Below, piece after piece: positions 16,293 to 24,274 of a stretch of DNA of 64,000 nt. How positions within the stretch are numbered: position 1 is the stretch's first letter; the number at the start of each line of letters is the position of its first letter. The notes beneath the pieces are model-generated. The model made no database searches. It saw only the letters and a program-made list of their open reading frames with translations, and was not told the origin of the DNA. Origin of the DNA: Mariniphaga sp040772505 (lineage in GTDB: Bacteria > Bacteroidota > Bacteroidia > Bacteroidales > Prolixibacteraceae); the NCBI GenBank assembly GCA_040772505.1, contig JAXGYA010000008.1, positions 1-64,000 of the forward strand, written 5' to 3'. Both the position numbers and the translations under genes were made by a program.

Positions 16293-17612
16293 ATGGACTG
16301 GAAAAAAGAATTTAAAATTTTAGGGTGGATTGTCGTTGTTTTTGTGTTTGCCTATTTTATGCCCCTTGAAAGCGCACGATTCTCTGAAGCGATAATGGCC
16401 ATGTTCGATTTGGCCAAATGGTATGCACAGGAGCATGTTATTTTATGCCTGCTGCCTGCCTTTTTTATAGCCGGTGTAATTGCTGTTTTTGTGAGCCAGG
16501 GCGCGGTAATGAAATATTTTGGCGCCAAGGCAAAAAAATGGGTGGCTTATACGGTCGCCTCAGTTTCGGGAACCATTCTGGCTGTGTGCAGCTGTACTAT
16601 TTTGCCCCTGTTTTCGAGCATTCACAAACGCGGTGCAGGACTCGGACCGGCTATTGCATTCTTGTATTCCGGTCCGGCTATCAATATTTTGGCCATTATA
16701 CTCACAGCCCGGATTCTGGGTTTTGAAATGGGAGTTGCCCGCGTAATCGGAGCTGTTATTTTTGCCGTGGTTATTGGCTCGGCAATGGCACTCATTTACC
16801 GCAAAGAAGAGAAAGTGAAAAAGGAAGAGCAGCTCAGTTTTCCCGATATTCCTGAAAAGCGCCCCATGTGGCAAACATCTTTGCATTTTTTCACCCTGGT
16901 GCTCATTCTGGTTTTTGCCAATTGGGGAAAACCGGGCGATGGTGTAACAGATGGCGTGTGGTACTGGATTTGGGTCAATAAATGGTTCATTACTTCGGCT
17001 TTTGGACTGGTGCTTGTTTATTCATTAATAGCTATTTTGAAAATCAAATGGCAGCATGTAATCTTAGCTACCGTGGCAACCGCAGCCTCTGCATTTTTAA
17101 GCTCTTCTCCTTTAATTCCAATGGTTGTTGCCATTGCCGGACTTAGCATCATCACTTTAATCGATAAAAAAGACCAGGACAATAAAGAGTGGACCATCTC
17201 AGCATGGGATTTCACCAAACAAATTATGCCGCTTTTGGCTCTTGGAGTTTTGGCAGCCGGTTTTTTGCTCGGTTCCACCCACGACGACACCTCCATGGCT
17301 GGAATAATCCCCAACGAATGGGTCGCCAATCTGGTAGGTGGAAATTCAATTTTCTCCAATTTCTTTGCTTCCATTGTTGGCGCTTTTATGTATTTCGCCA
17401 CTTTGACTGAAGTGCCTATATTGCAGGGACTTATTGCTGCCGGAATGGGAAAAGGGCCGGCACTGGCATTGTTGCTTGCCGGTCCATCGTTGTCGCTTCC
17501 CAATATGCTGGTTATCCGGGGAGTTATCGGAACTCAAAAAACTTTAGTCTATGTACTTTTGGTGGTAATTATGGCAACCATTTCGGGTATAACCTACGGA
17601 ATGTTTTTTTAA
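16293..17612 (+). CDS. ArsP/COG0701-type permease
   Basis: 439-residue membrane protein of the DUF318 / COG0701 permease family, which includes ArsP, the exporter of trivalent organoarsenicals such as methylarsenite. It has two four- to five-helix halves. The family cysteines appear as CSC (Cys99, Cys101) in SGTILAVCSC, followed by IHKRGAGLGPAIAFLYSGPA. The second half has LTEVPILQGL and LLAGPSLSLPNML. It is longer than typical ArsP because of a loop around residues 170-240. An upstream in-frame extension to 16188 overlaps ArsG and is rejected. With ArsM in the same island, export of methylated arsenic is a natural role. Confidence 0.75.
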   Translation: MDWKKEFKILGWIVVVFVFAYFMPLESARFSEAIMAMFDLAKWYAQEHVILCLLPAFFIAGVIAVFVSQGAVMKYFGAKAKKWVAYTVASVSGTILAVCSCTILPLFSSIHKRGAGLGPAIAFLYSGPAINILAIILTARILGFEMGVARVIGAVIFAVVIGSAMALIYRKEEKVKKEEQLSFPDIPEKRPMWQTSLHFFTLVLILVFANWGKPGDGVTDGVWYWIWVNKWFITSAFGLVLVYSLIAILKIKWQHVILATVATAASAFLSSSPLIPMVVAIAGLSIITLIDKKDQDNKEWTISAWDFTKQIMPLLALGVLAAGFLLGSTHDDTSMAGIIPNEWVANLVGGNSIFSNFFASIVGAFMYFATLTEVPILQGLIAAGMGKGPALALLLAGPSLSLPNMLVIRGVIGTQKTLVYVLLVVIMATISGITYGMFF

Positions 17613-17636
17613 AATAATAAAATTCAATTAAATTAA

Positions 17637-18470
17637 ATGGACAGAAGAAAAGCAATGAAAGTAGCTGCCGGCGCTATTGCAGCAGGAGGCGCCGGACTGG
17701 TTACACTTACCAATGCATTCAAACCTGAAAAACAACCTTTACCGAAGACAAAAAGCCTGGAATACACCCCGGAAGAAAACGAATGGGAATATTTCCATCT
17801 GAACCCTGCTGGTACTGCTCAACTGGCATACGACAAGTACAGCGAAGGAAGCTGCATGTACGCAACCGTTATAAGTGTTGTTTCCCAGTTGGCCGATAAA
17901 CTTGGGGAACCGTTTACATCATTTCCTGTACAAATGTTTAAATACGGGCATGGAGGTATCGGAGGTTTCGGGTCAGTTTGTGGCGCGCTGAACGGAGCAG
18001 CAGCGCTTATTGGCTTGTTTATTCCCGACAAAAGTGTTCAGGACAAAATGATTACCGACCTTTTTCAGTGGTATGAAAGTGAATCCCTTCCAGTGTTCAG
18101 CCCTGTTAATCCTGCAAATGAGTATGTGCCTGTAAGTAGTATTTCCAATTCTGTTTTGTGCCACGCTTCCAATACAAACTGGTGCAAAGAATCAGGATTT
18201 TATGTGAACAGCAACGAGAGAAAAGAACGGTGTCGCCGGCTAACCGGTGATGTAGCTCAAAAGGTTGCAAAATCGCTCAATGAGATTTTTACCAATACTT
18301 ATCTAACAAACAGTTATAGCAACCAAGAGGTAAATTCTTGTGTAGCCTGCCATGGAGATAAGGGAAAACTAAAAAGTACATCGGTGAAAATGAGCTGTAA
18401 ATCCTGCCATACAGAATCAATTGGGCACAAGGTTTTTGGGGATGTTCATTATAAATATATGAAGGAATAA
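17637..18470 (+). CDS. Tat-exported C_GCAxxG_C_C / split-Soret-like protein with two CxxCH motifs
   Basis: 277 residues. Tat-like leader MDRRKAMKVAAGAIAAGG. The middle matches the C_GCAxxG_C_C family: EGSCMYAT, GIGGFGSVCGALNGAAALIGLF and later cysteines at 175, 183 and 199. The C-terminus carries two c-type haem motifs, CVACH (235-239) and CKSCH (254-258), as in split-Soret cytochromes. It should be a periplasmic or membrane-bound dihaem redox protein. It sits between an ArsP-type permease and ArsC, so a role in arsenic redox chemistry is possible but is inference only. Confidence 0.7.
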   Translation: MDRRKAMKVAAGAIAAGGAGLVTLTNAFKPEKQPLPKTKSLEYTPEENEWEYFHLNPAGTAQLAYDKYSEGSCMYATVISVVSQLADKLGEPFTSFPVQMFKYGHGGIGGFGSVCGALNGAAALIGLFIPDKSVQDKMITDLFQWYESESLPVFSPVNPANEYVPVSSISNSVLCHASNTNWCKESGFYVNSNERKERCRRLTGDVAQKVAKSLNEIFTNTYLTNSYSNQEVNSCVACHGDKGKLKSTSVKMSCKSCHTESIGHKVFGDVHYKYMKE

Positions 18471-18522
18471 AAGCACAGAATTTTATCAATTTATCAGTTT
18501 AACAATTAAGCAATTTATAGGT

Positions 18523-18951
18523 ATGAAAATATTGATTTTATGCACCGGCAATAGTTGCCGTAGTCAGATGGCACATGGATTTTTGAAGTCGTTCGACAAA
18601 CGTTTGGAAGTTAAATCGGCCGGAACGGAAGCCTCCGGAAAACTGAACCACAAAGCCGTAGAAGTGATGAAGGAAATCGGTATCGATATCAGCGGACATG
18701 CCTCTGATTCAGTTGATTTATATCTGGACAAAGAATGGGACTACGTAATAACCGTTTGCAGCGGTGCCAACGAAAACTGCCCCGCTTTTTTGGGTAAAGT
18801 GAACCACCGCCTTCACATTGGTTTCGACGACCCGTCGTATGCCACAGGCACACCGGAATTTATTCAAAGCGAATATTACCGGGTGCGCGACGAAATAAAA
18901 GCGGCGTTTTATAAATTATACATCGAAAAAATTAAACCACAATTACAATGA
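18523..18951 (+). CDS. arsC: Arsenate reductase, low-molecular-weight phosphatase type
   Basis: 142-residue cytoplasmic enzyme that reduces arsenate to arsenite. The P-loop is CTGNSCRS (Cys7, Cys12, Arg13). Downstream cysteines Cys79 and Cys86 (CSGANENC) are the shuttle pair that is regenerated by thioredoxin, and DDPSYATG holds the general acid Asp. This is the thioredoxin-coupled ArsC class, and the small thioredoxin-like gene at the head of the island could serve it. Its last codons overlap arsM by four bases (ATGA). Confidence 0.92.
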   Translation: MKILILCTGNSCRSQMAHGFLKSFDKRLEVKSAGTEASGKLNHKAVEVMKEIGIDISGHASDSVDLYLDKEWDYVITVCSGANENCPAFLGKVNHRLHIGFDDPSYATGTPEFIQSEYYRVRDEIKAAFYKLYIEKIKPQLQ

Positions 18952-19754
18952 AGGCAGAAGATTTAAAGTTAGTTGTAAAAGAAAAGTACGGCGCTATTGC
19001 CGGTCAAAGCAGTCTGCTGGAACAACCGCAGGGATGTTGCGGACCATCGGGTTGTTGTGGCGAACTGGAATTCAGCATGATTGGCGATGAATACACCGGC
19101 GTGGCAGGCTATAACCCCGATGCCGACCTGGGTTTGGGATGTGGACTACCCACTGAATTTGCAGATTTAAAAAAGGGCAATAGTGTGCTTGATTTGGGAA
19201 GCGGCGCCGGAAACGACTGCTTTGTGGCCCGTTCACTCGTGGGTGAAACCGGAAAAGTGACCGGCCTCGATTTTACCGAAGAAATGGTTCAAAAAGCACA
19301 ACAGAACTTAGCCAAAACCGGGTATGAAAATATTGAGTTCGTTCAGGGTGATATTGAAGAAATGCCCCTGCCTGATAATTCCTTCGATGTGGTGATTTCA
19401 AATTGTGTGCTCAACCTGGTCCCCGACAAGCAGAAAGCTTTTTCAGAAATTTTCCGGGTATTGAAACCGGGCAGCCATTTTTGCATCTCGGATGTGGTTA
19501 CCAGCGGCAAATTGCCTGAAGGACTGAAAGAAGCTGCCGAAATGTATGCAGGATGTGTTTCCGGAGCAACTGAAAAACAGGAATACCTGAAAATTATTGA
19601 AAAACAGGGTTTTTCGCAGGTTGAAATCCGCAAAGAAAAACCAATTGTTATTCCTGAAAAAGTGCTTGCCGGATACCTGAATGATTTGGAATTGAGCCAG
19701 TTTAAAAATTCCGGAGCCGGTATTTACAGTATAACCGTAACCGCCAAAAAATAA
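18948..19754 (+). CDS. arsM: Arsenite S-adenosylmethionine methyltransferase
   Basis: 268-residue class I SAM methyltransferase. SAM-binding motif I is LDLGSGAGND (about 81-90), preceded by the ArsM signature GLGCGLPTEFADL. The conserved arsenic-binding cysteines correspond to Cys65, Cys153 (SNCVLNLV) and Cys203 (YAGCVSGA). A cysteine-rich CCGPSGCC lies at 30-37. It converts arsenite to methylated species. Start overlaps the arsC stop, so the two are translationally coupled. With Acr3 and the ArsP-type permease it makes both inorganic and methylated efflux routes possible. Confidence 0.92.
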   Translation: MKAEDLKLVVKEKYGAIAGQSSLLEQPQGCCGPSGCCGELEFSMIGDEYTGVAGYNPDADLGLGCGLPTEFADLKKGNSVLDLGSGAGNDCFVARSLVGETGKVTGLDFTEEMVQKAQQNLAKTGYENIEFVQGDIEEMPLPDNSFDVVISNCVLNLVPDKQKAFSEIFRVLKPGSHFCISDVVTSGKLPEGLKEAAEMYAGCVSGATEKQEYLKIIEKQGFSQVEIRKEKPIVIPEKVLAGYLNDLELSQFKNSGAGIYSITVTAKK

Positions 19755-19775
19755 AGGATTTAAAAGCTGAACTCA

Positions 19776-20843
19776 ATGGATAAGATTAAGAAATTCAATA
19801 AAGTAACAATCCCCGATAAACCAAAAAAAACCATCGGGTTTTTCGAAAAATATCTGACCATCTGGGTCGCCCTCGGAATACTTGCAGGTATAAGCCTGGG
19901 TTATTTACTTGGCGATTCAATCGATGTTATCAGCAGTCTGGAGTTTGCCCGTGTAAACATTCCGGTAGCAGTTTTAATCTGGCTAATGATTTATCCGATG
20001 ATGCTCCAGATTGATTTTACCAGCATTAAACAAGTGGGTAAAAAGCCCCGGGGTGTTGTGTGGACGGTAATTATTAACTGGGCCATTAAACCCTTTACCA
20101 TGGCATTTTTTGCATGGATATTTTTTTCAAAAATCTATTCTGCGTGGATTGATCCGGCGCTTGCCGGCGAATACATTGCCGGCGCCATTATTTTGGGCGC
20201 CGCACCCTGCACGGCAATGGTTTTTGTGTGGAGCTACCTTACCGATGGCGACCCCAACTACACGCTGGTGCAGGTTTCGGTTAACGACCTGATTATTCTT
20301 GTGGCTTTTATTCCCATTGTTGGATTGCTGCTCGGAATTACCAACATTACTATCCCTTATGACACGCTGATCGCAAGCGTCATTATTTTCGTGGTTGTTC
20401 CGCTGGTTGCGGGAGTGATCACACAACGAATTTTGATAAAACGACGCGGAAATGAATGGTTCAAAAAAGAATTTTTACCCAAACTGAAACCGGTGAGCAT
20501 CATTGCCCTTTTGGTTACACTGGTGTTGCTGTTTGCCTTTCAGGGGCAAAATATTCTGAATAATCCGCTGATTATTTTGCTGGCTGCCGTACCATTGGTT
20601 ATTCAAACCTACTTTATCTTTTTTCTGGCATGGTTTGGAGGGAAAAAACTAAAACTTCCGCATCAAATCTGCGCACCGGCAGCCATGATTGGCGCCAGTA
20701 ATTTTTTTGAACTGGCCGTAGCGGTCGCCATTGCGCTTTTCGGACTGCACTCGCCGGCTGCATTGGTAACAGTTGTTGGTGTACTGGTTGAAGTGCCTGT
20801 GATGTTGTCGCTGGTTGCTCTGGCAAACAGGTGGAAATATTAA
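19776..20843 (+). CDS. acr3: Arsenite efflux permease Acr3
   Basis: 355-residue, ten-helix ACR3 family transporter that exports arsenite. The essential cysteine is Cys145 in LGAAPCTAMVFVWSYLTDGD, and the second conserved site is GASNFFELAVAVAIALFG near the C-terminus. It begins about 20 nt after arsM. The N-terminal 20 residues are charged and cytoplasmic. Confidence 0.93.
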   Translation: MDKIKKFNKVTIPDKPKKTIGFFEKYLTIWVALGILAGISLGYLLGDSIDVISSLEFARVNIPVAVLIWLMIYPMMLQIDFTSIKQVGKKPRGVVWTVIINWAIKPFTMAFFAWIFFSKIYSAWIDPALAGEYIAGAIILGAAPCTAMVFVWSYLTDGDPNYTLVQVSVNDLIILVAFIPIVGLLLGITNITIPYDTLIASVIIFVVVPLVAGVITQRILIKRRGNEWFKKEFLPKLKPVSIIALLVTLVLLFAFQGQNILNNPLIILLAAVPLVIQTYFIFFLAWFGGKKLKLPHQICAPAAMIGASNFFELAVAVAIALFGLHSPAALVTVVGVLVEVPVMLSLVALANRWKY

Positions 20844-20944
20844 ATATTTTAAACTATTTTTACCGGAAAACGTTGTTGTGGTAATTGAATTATAACGGCA
20901 ATTTTATAAGTAACAACTCTTTTTTAATCAATAAATTAGAAAAT

Positions 20945-21547
20945 ATGAATTATCTGAAAACTCATTTAAAATTATATATTTTTGGAATTACGGCAGTTGC
21001 TGTTTTTGCAATAACTTCCTGTAACTCCCCAAAAAACGATTCAAAACAGTCTTCACCATTGCAAAATCAGCAACAAACTATGGAGCAAAATAATCTGGTG
21101 AACACTGAATCAGAAGCCAATTTATCAGAAGATGCTGATGTAGTAGAAGCAATTGAAAATCAAGATATTGCAGCGCCCGTTTCTGAAACAACCGAACAAG
21201 CTGCCACAGTACAAAATAATGCAGAAGTGATGTTGAACCCCCGGCATGGAGAACCCTTTCACCGGTGCGATATTCCTGTTGGTGCACCGCTTGACTCTCC
21301 TCCGGCAAGCGCTGCCCGGCAAACAACAAATAATGCAGTTCAGGCTCCAACTGCCCAATCTTCAGGTTCGGCGCCCACCCTTGCGAACAACCCCACGGCT
21401 CCAACTATTGAGAATGCTATGCGGATGAATTCTACTCAGGGAAGAAACACGGCGCCTGCAAACAGTGGAACCAAGCCGCGCCTGAACCCGCCTCACGGAC
21501 AACCATGGCACCGGTGCGATATTGCAGTTGGTAGTCCACTCCCTTAA
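20945..21547 (+). CDS. Lipoprotein with duplicated NPxHGxPxHRCDI motif
   Basis: 200-residue predicted lipoprotein (lipobox ITSC, Cys26). Residues 27-95 are a Gln/Glu/Ser-rich linker. Two copies of a roughly 20-residue motif follow, at about 97-116 and 180-200, each with the core NPxHGxPxHRCDI and VGxPL. The second copy ends the protein. The motif occurs in other small Bacteroidota lipoproteins; His and Cys content suggests metal binding, which is not shown. I choose ATG at 20945 because it begins the signal peptide. It is the first gene after acr3, about 100 nt away, same strand. Confidence 0.65.
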   Translation: MNYLKTHLKLYIFGITAVAVFAITSCNSPKNDSKQSSPLQNQQQTMEQNNLVNTESEANLSEDADVVEAIENQDIAAPVSETTEQAATVQNNAEVMLNPRHGEPFHRCDIPVGAPLDSPPASAARQTTNNAVQAPTAQSSGSAPTLANNPTAPTIENAMRMNSTQGRNTAPANSGTKPRLNPPHGQPWHRCDIAVGSPLP

Positions 21548-21607
21548 CGTTTGAATCATTTCTTATTGCGAAACTCACATTACTTTTGGGAAAAAAATAA
21601 TTTCACC

Positions 21608-22003
21608 ATGAAAAAATCAATCATCCTTCTAACCATTCTAAGCCTTTTCTCTTTTGTAAACTATGCACAGGAAAACCAGACTGCTGTTGCCGATTCCATT
21701 CTTTTCGAAAAGCTGGAACACGATTATGGAACCATTGAGCGGGGCAGCGACGGCAATAGTGTGTTCACTTTTACCAACCAGGGAGAAAAACCATTGGTGC
21801 TGAGCAATGTACGTGCTTCCTGCGGTTGCACTGTGCCCCAATGGCCACGCACACCAATTGCACCGGGAGAACATGGGGAAATAAAGGTTAAATACAATAC
21901 CAACATTGTCGGAGCTTTTAACAAAACCATAACTGTAAATTCAAACGCTGCAAACAGCATGGTCAGGTTAAGGGTAAAAGGACAGGTTGTAGCGAATCAG
22001 TAG
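21608..22003 (+). CDS. DUF1573 exported protein
   Basis: 131 residues with a signal peptide ending NYAQ. The rest is one Ig-like DUF1573 domain: LEHDYGTIERGSDG, FTFTNQGEKPL, the signature RASCGCTVPQWPRTPIAPGE and a final GAFNKTITVNSNA segment. Common in Bacteroidota, often beside lipoproteins; role unknown. ATG at 21608 begins the signal peptide, whereas the open frame upstream to 21551 lacks one. Confidence 0.85.
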   Translation: MKKSIILLTILSLFSFVNYAQENQTAVADSILFEKLEHDYGTIERGSDGNSVFTFTNQGEKPLVLSNVRASCGCTVPQWPRTPIAPGEHGEIKVKYNTNIVGAFNKTITVNSNAANSMVRLRVKGQVVANQ

Positions 22004-22135
22004 GTTATTAAATTTTAGACACACTTTTTTCTGTCAGGAAGTAGAAAAAGCAAATCCGGGAAAAGGTTGTTCTGTTTTATTTACCTTTTATGAAGGGAAT
22101 AAATAAAATGTATATGCTTTTCAGGGTGTAAGATT

Positions 22136-22912
22136 ATGCTTGAAATTATTATTATAAGTATTGCCGCCTTTTTTACAGCCATTCTTACATTTTTTTCAGG
22201 ATTCGGGCTCGGCACCATTTTATTGCCTGTGTTCGCCCTGTTTTTCCCGGTGCAGATTGCCATTGCGCTCACCGGCGTGGTGCATTTTGCCAACAATATT
22301 TTCAAAATGGGACTTGTGTGGAAAATGGCAAGCAAGCCGGTGCTCATCCGATTCGGTATTCCGGCAATTCTGGCGTCTTTTGCCGGCGCATGGGTTTTGG
22401 TTAGGATTACTGACTTACCTTCGATCAATAAATATGAATTATGGGGAAACTCTTTTGAAATCACGCCGGTGAAACTTATTATTGGTATTTTGCTGTTGTT
22501 TTTCTCTTTGGTTGAAGTTCTGCCTTTTTTTAAAAAAATGGAGTTTGGTGGAAACCGGCTGATTTTTGGAGGCATTTTAAGCGGTTTTTTTGGCGGGCTG
22601 GCTGGCATTCAGGGTGCATTTCGGAGTGCATTTTTAATAAAAAGCGGACTTTCAAAAGAGGCGTTTATTGCTACTGGTGTCATTATCGCCTCGCTGGTCG
22701 ATGTTACGCGGTTGTCCGTTTATGCATCGCGTTTCGCATCTTCAGGTTTGTCTGAGAATGTTGTTTTGCTCTTGTCGGCGACCCTGGCTGCCATCACCGG
22801 TGCTGTTGCCGGTAAAATGCTCCTTAAAAAAGTAACTTTCCGATTTGTGCAATTATTAGTGGCAGTAATGCTCAGTTTAGTTTCAATTGGTTTAGTAACT
22901 GGAATCATTTAA
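22136..22912 (+). CDS. TauE/SafE-family sulfite exporter-like permease
   Basis: 258-residue membrane protein with about seven to eight helices in two homologous halves, typical of TauE/SafE (GFGLGTILLPVFALFFPV in the first half and GILSGFFGGLAGIQGAFRSAFL in the second). Family members move sulfite, sulfonates or other small anions. It ends the arsenic-linked gene run with DoxX; a link to sulfur or thiol chemistry is plausible only. Confidence 0.82.
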   Translation: MLEIIIISIAAFFTAILTFFSGFGLGTILLPVFALFFPVQIAIALTGVVHFANNIFKMGLVWKMASKPVLIRFGIPAILASFAGAWVLVRITDLPSINKYELWGNSFEITPVKLIIGILLLFFSLVEVLPFFKKMEFGGNRLIFGGILSGFFGGLAGIQGAFRSAFLIKSGLSKEAFIATGVIIASLVDVTRLSVYASRFASSGLSENVVLLLSATLAAITGAVAGKMLLKKVTFRFVQLLVAVMLSLVSIGLVTGII

Positions 22913-22924
22913 ATCTAAAATGGT

Positions 22925-23377
22925 ATGTATATGAAAAATCAATTTTTCAAAAAGCTTGTTAACACAGTAAATGACAATCGTTCCCTGATTCCGCGAATTA
23001 TTGTCGGACTGGTATTTCTCTCCGAAGGCATTCAGAAATTTCTCTATCCTGAAATTGTGGGGGTAGGGCGTTTTGAAAAGATAGGGTTTGAAAACCCCGA
23101 ATTCTGGGCTTACCTTGTGGCAGGATTTGAAGTCGTTGGCGGATTGTTGATTTTAGTCGGCTTACTTACACGGCTGGCTGCCATTCCTTTGCTCACCATT
23201 ATGGCAACTGCATTAATCAGCACAAAAATTCCCATCTTGCTGAACGAGGGTTTCTGGTTTATGGCTCATGCTGCCCGAACCGATTTTGCCATGACAATGC
23301 TGCTTGTATTTCTGTTGATTTACGGGGCAGGTAAGTGGTCGGTGGATCATTACTTAAATTTTCGGGCTGAAAGATAG
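22925..23377 (+). CDS. DoxX-family membrane protein
   Basis: 150 residues with four hydrophobic segments. IPRIIVGLVFLSEGIQKFLYP and FEVVGGLLILVGLLTRLAAIPL match the DoxX family, named for the thiosulfate:quinone oxidoreductase subunit but now a broad group of small membrane proteins. ATG at 22931 is an alternative start. Last gene of the run; convergent with the macrodomain gene. Confidence 0.8.
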   Translation: MYMKNQFFKKLVNTVNDNRSLIPRIIVGLVFLSEGIQKFLYPEIVGVGRFEKIGFENPEFWAYLVAGFEVVGGLLILVGLLTRLAAIPLLTIMATALISTKIPILLNEGFWFMAHAARTDFAMTMLLVFLLIYGAGKWSVDHYLNFRAER

Positions 23378-23408
23378 TAATTTTTTAAAATTTTTGAATT
23401 TAACAAAA

Positions 23409-23942
23409 TCAGATTTTTAAGCTGCGTAGTCGCTCCACATACACTTCAAAATCTTCTTCGCCAAAAAGTACAAAACGGATGTGGCGGACAAATTTTAAAT
23501 CGGGTATCACTTCAAGTACGGTTTGTAGGGAAATATCGCTTGCGGCTTCGAACGGGTAGCCGAAAATGCCGGTTGAAATAGCAGGGAATGCCACCGAGTC
23601 TATTTGTTTTTCATCTGCAAGTCGCAATGCATTCCGGTAGCAGTCGGCAAGCAAAATATTTTCGGGTTTATCTTTCCCGTAAACCGGGCCCAGACAATGA
23701 ATAACATATTTATTTGGAAGATTGTGCCCCTTTGAAATAACTGCTTTTCCGGGTTCGATAGGTGCAAGAGGGCGGCACTCCTCAGCCAGACCGGGGCCCG
23801 CTGCCCGGTGGATGGCGCCGGCAACGCCGCCACCTGGCATCAGTTCCGCGTTGGCTGCATTTACAATGGCCGTCATGTCGGGTAAATTGGCAATATCACC
23901 ACGAACGGCCTCCAGTATAACTTGTCCTACCTGTTTCTTCAT
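23409..23942 (-). CDS. Macrodomain ADP-ribose hydrolase
   Basis: 177-residue macrodomain. The ADP-ribose loop is IVNAANAELMPGGGVAGAIHRAAG and the second glycine loop is AISTGIFGYPFE. This matches O-acetyl-ADP-ribose deacetylase type proteins (YmdB/MacroD), which remove ADP-ribose or deacetylate its O-acetyl form. Cytoplasmic. Its promoter at 23973-24003 points toward it, divergent from the porin promoter. Confidence 0.88.
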   Translation of the reverse strand: MKKQVGQVILEAVRGDIANLPDMTAIVNAANAELMPGGGVAGAIHRAAGPGLAEECRPLAPIEPGKAVISKGHNLPNKYVIHCLGPVYGKDKPENILLADCYRNALRLADEKQIDSVAFPAISTGIFGYPFEAASDISLQTVLEVIPDLKFVRHIRFVLFGEEDFEVYVERLRSLKI

Positions 23943-23972
23943 GGTGTTCTTTTTAAAATTCTATATTTCTTT

Positions 23973-24003
23973 CAAAGATAAAAAACTAAGCGGTGATGTT
24001 CAA
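23973..24003 (-). promoter_or_regulatory. Promoter of the macrodomain gene
   Basis: On the minus strand TTG (24003-24001), a 20-nt spacer, then TATCTTTG (23980-23973). Exact match to the Bacteroidota consensus, 30 nt before the start codon. Confidence 0.65.
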
Positions 24004-24051
24004 GTTTTATAAAGCTGATTATTTCTAATTGATATTTATTCAATAAACATC

Positions 24052-24081
24052 TTGAATAATTGAATTAAAAAATTATTTTTG
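24052..24081 (+). promoter_or_regulatory. Promoter of the porin-sulfur operon
   Basis: TTG at 24052-24054, a 19-nt spacer, TATTTTTG at 24074-24081. Spacing and -7 box are the same as in the arsenic island promoter. Predicted leader to the porin start is about 185 nt. Confidence 0.65.
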
Positions 24082-24135
24082 CCTCTATGTCGAAAATGGG
24101 ATAAAAGACGCACACTTTTAATAGTTGGCAAAGAC

Positions 24136-24188
24136 AATTGGCAGTTTGCAAGGTGCTTTTGGCAACTGTATTTTGGCAACTGCCAATT
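24136..24188. repeat. Inverted and direct repeats in the porin leader
   Basis: AATTGGCAGTT at 24136-24146 faces AACTGCCAATT at 24178-24188 (perfect 11-bp stem, 31-nt loop). Within it TTTTGGCAACTG occurs twice, at 24157-24168 and 24171-24182. It lies in the predicted 5' untranslated region, so it could be a leader hairpin or a small repetitive element. Confidence 0.6.
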
Positions 24189-24274
24189 CGATACAGGTTG
24201 GTATAATTTATCCCGTACGAAGTATAATAATAAAAGGAAAATTTAAGGTCGAGAATTTAAAGATGCTATATACG

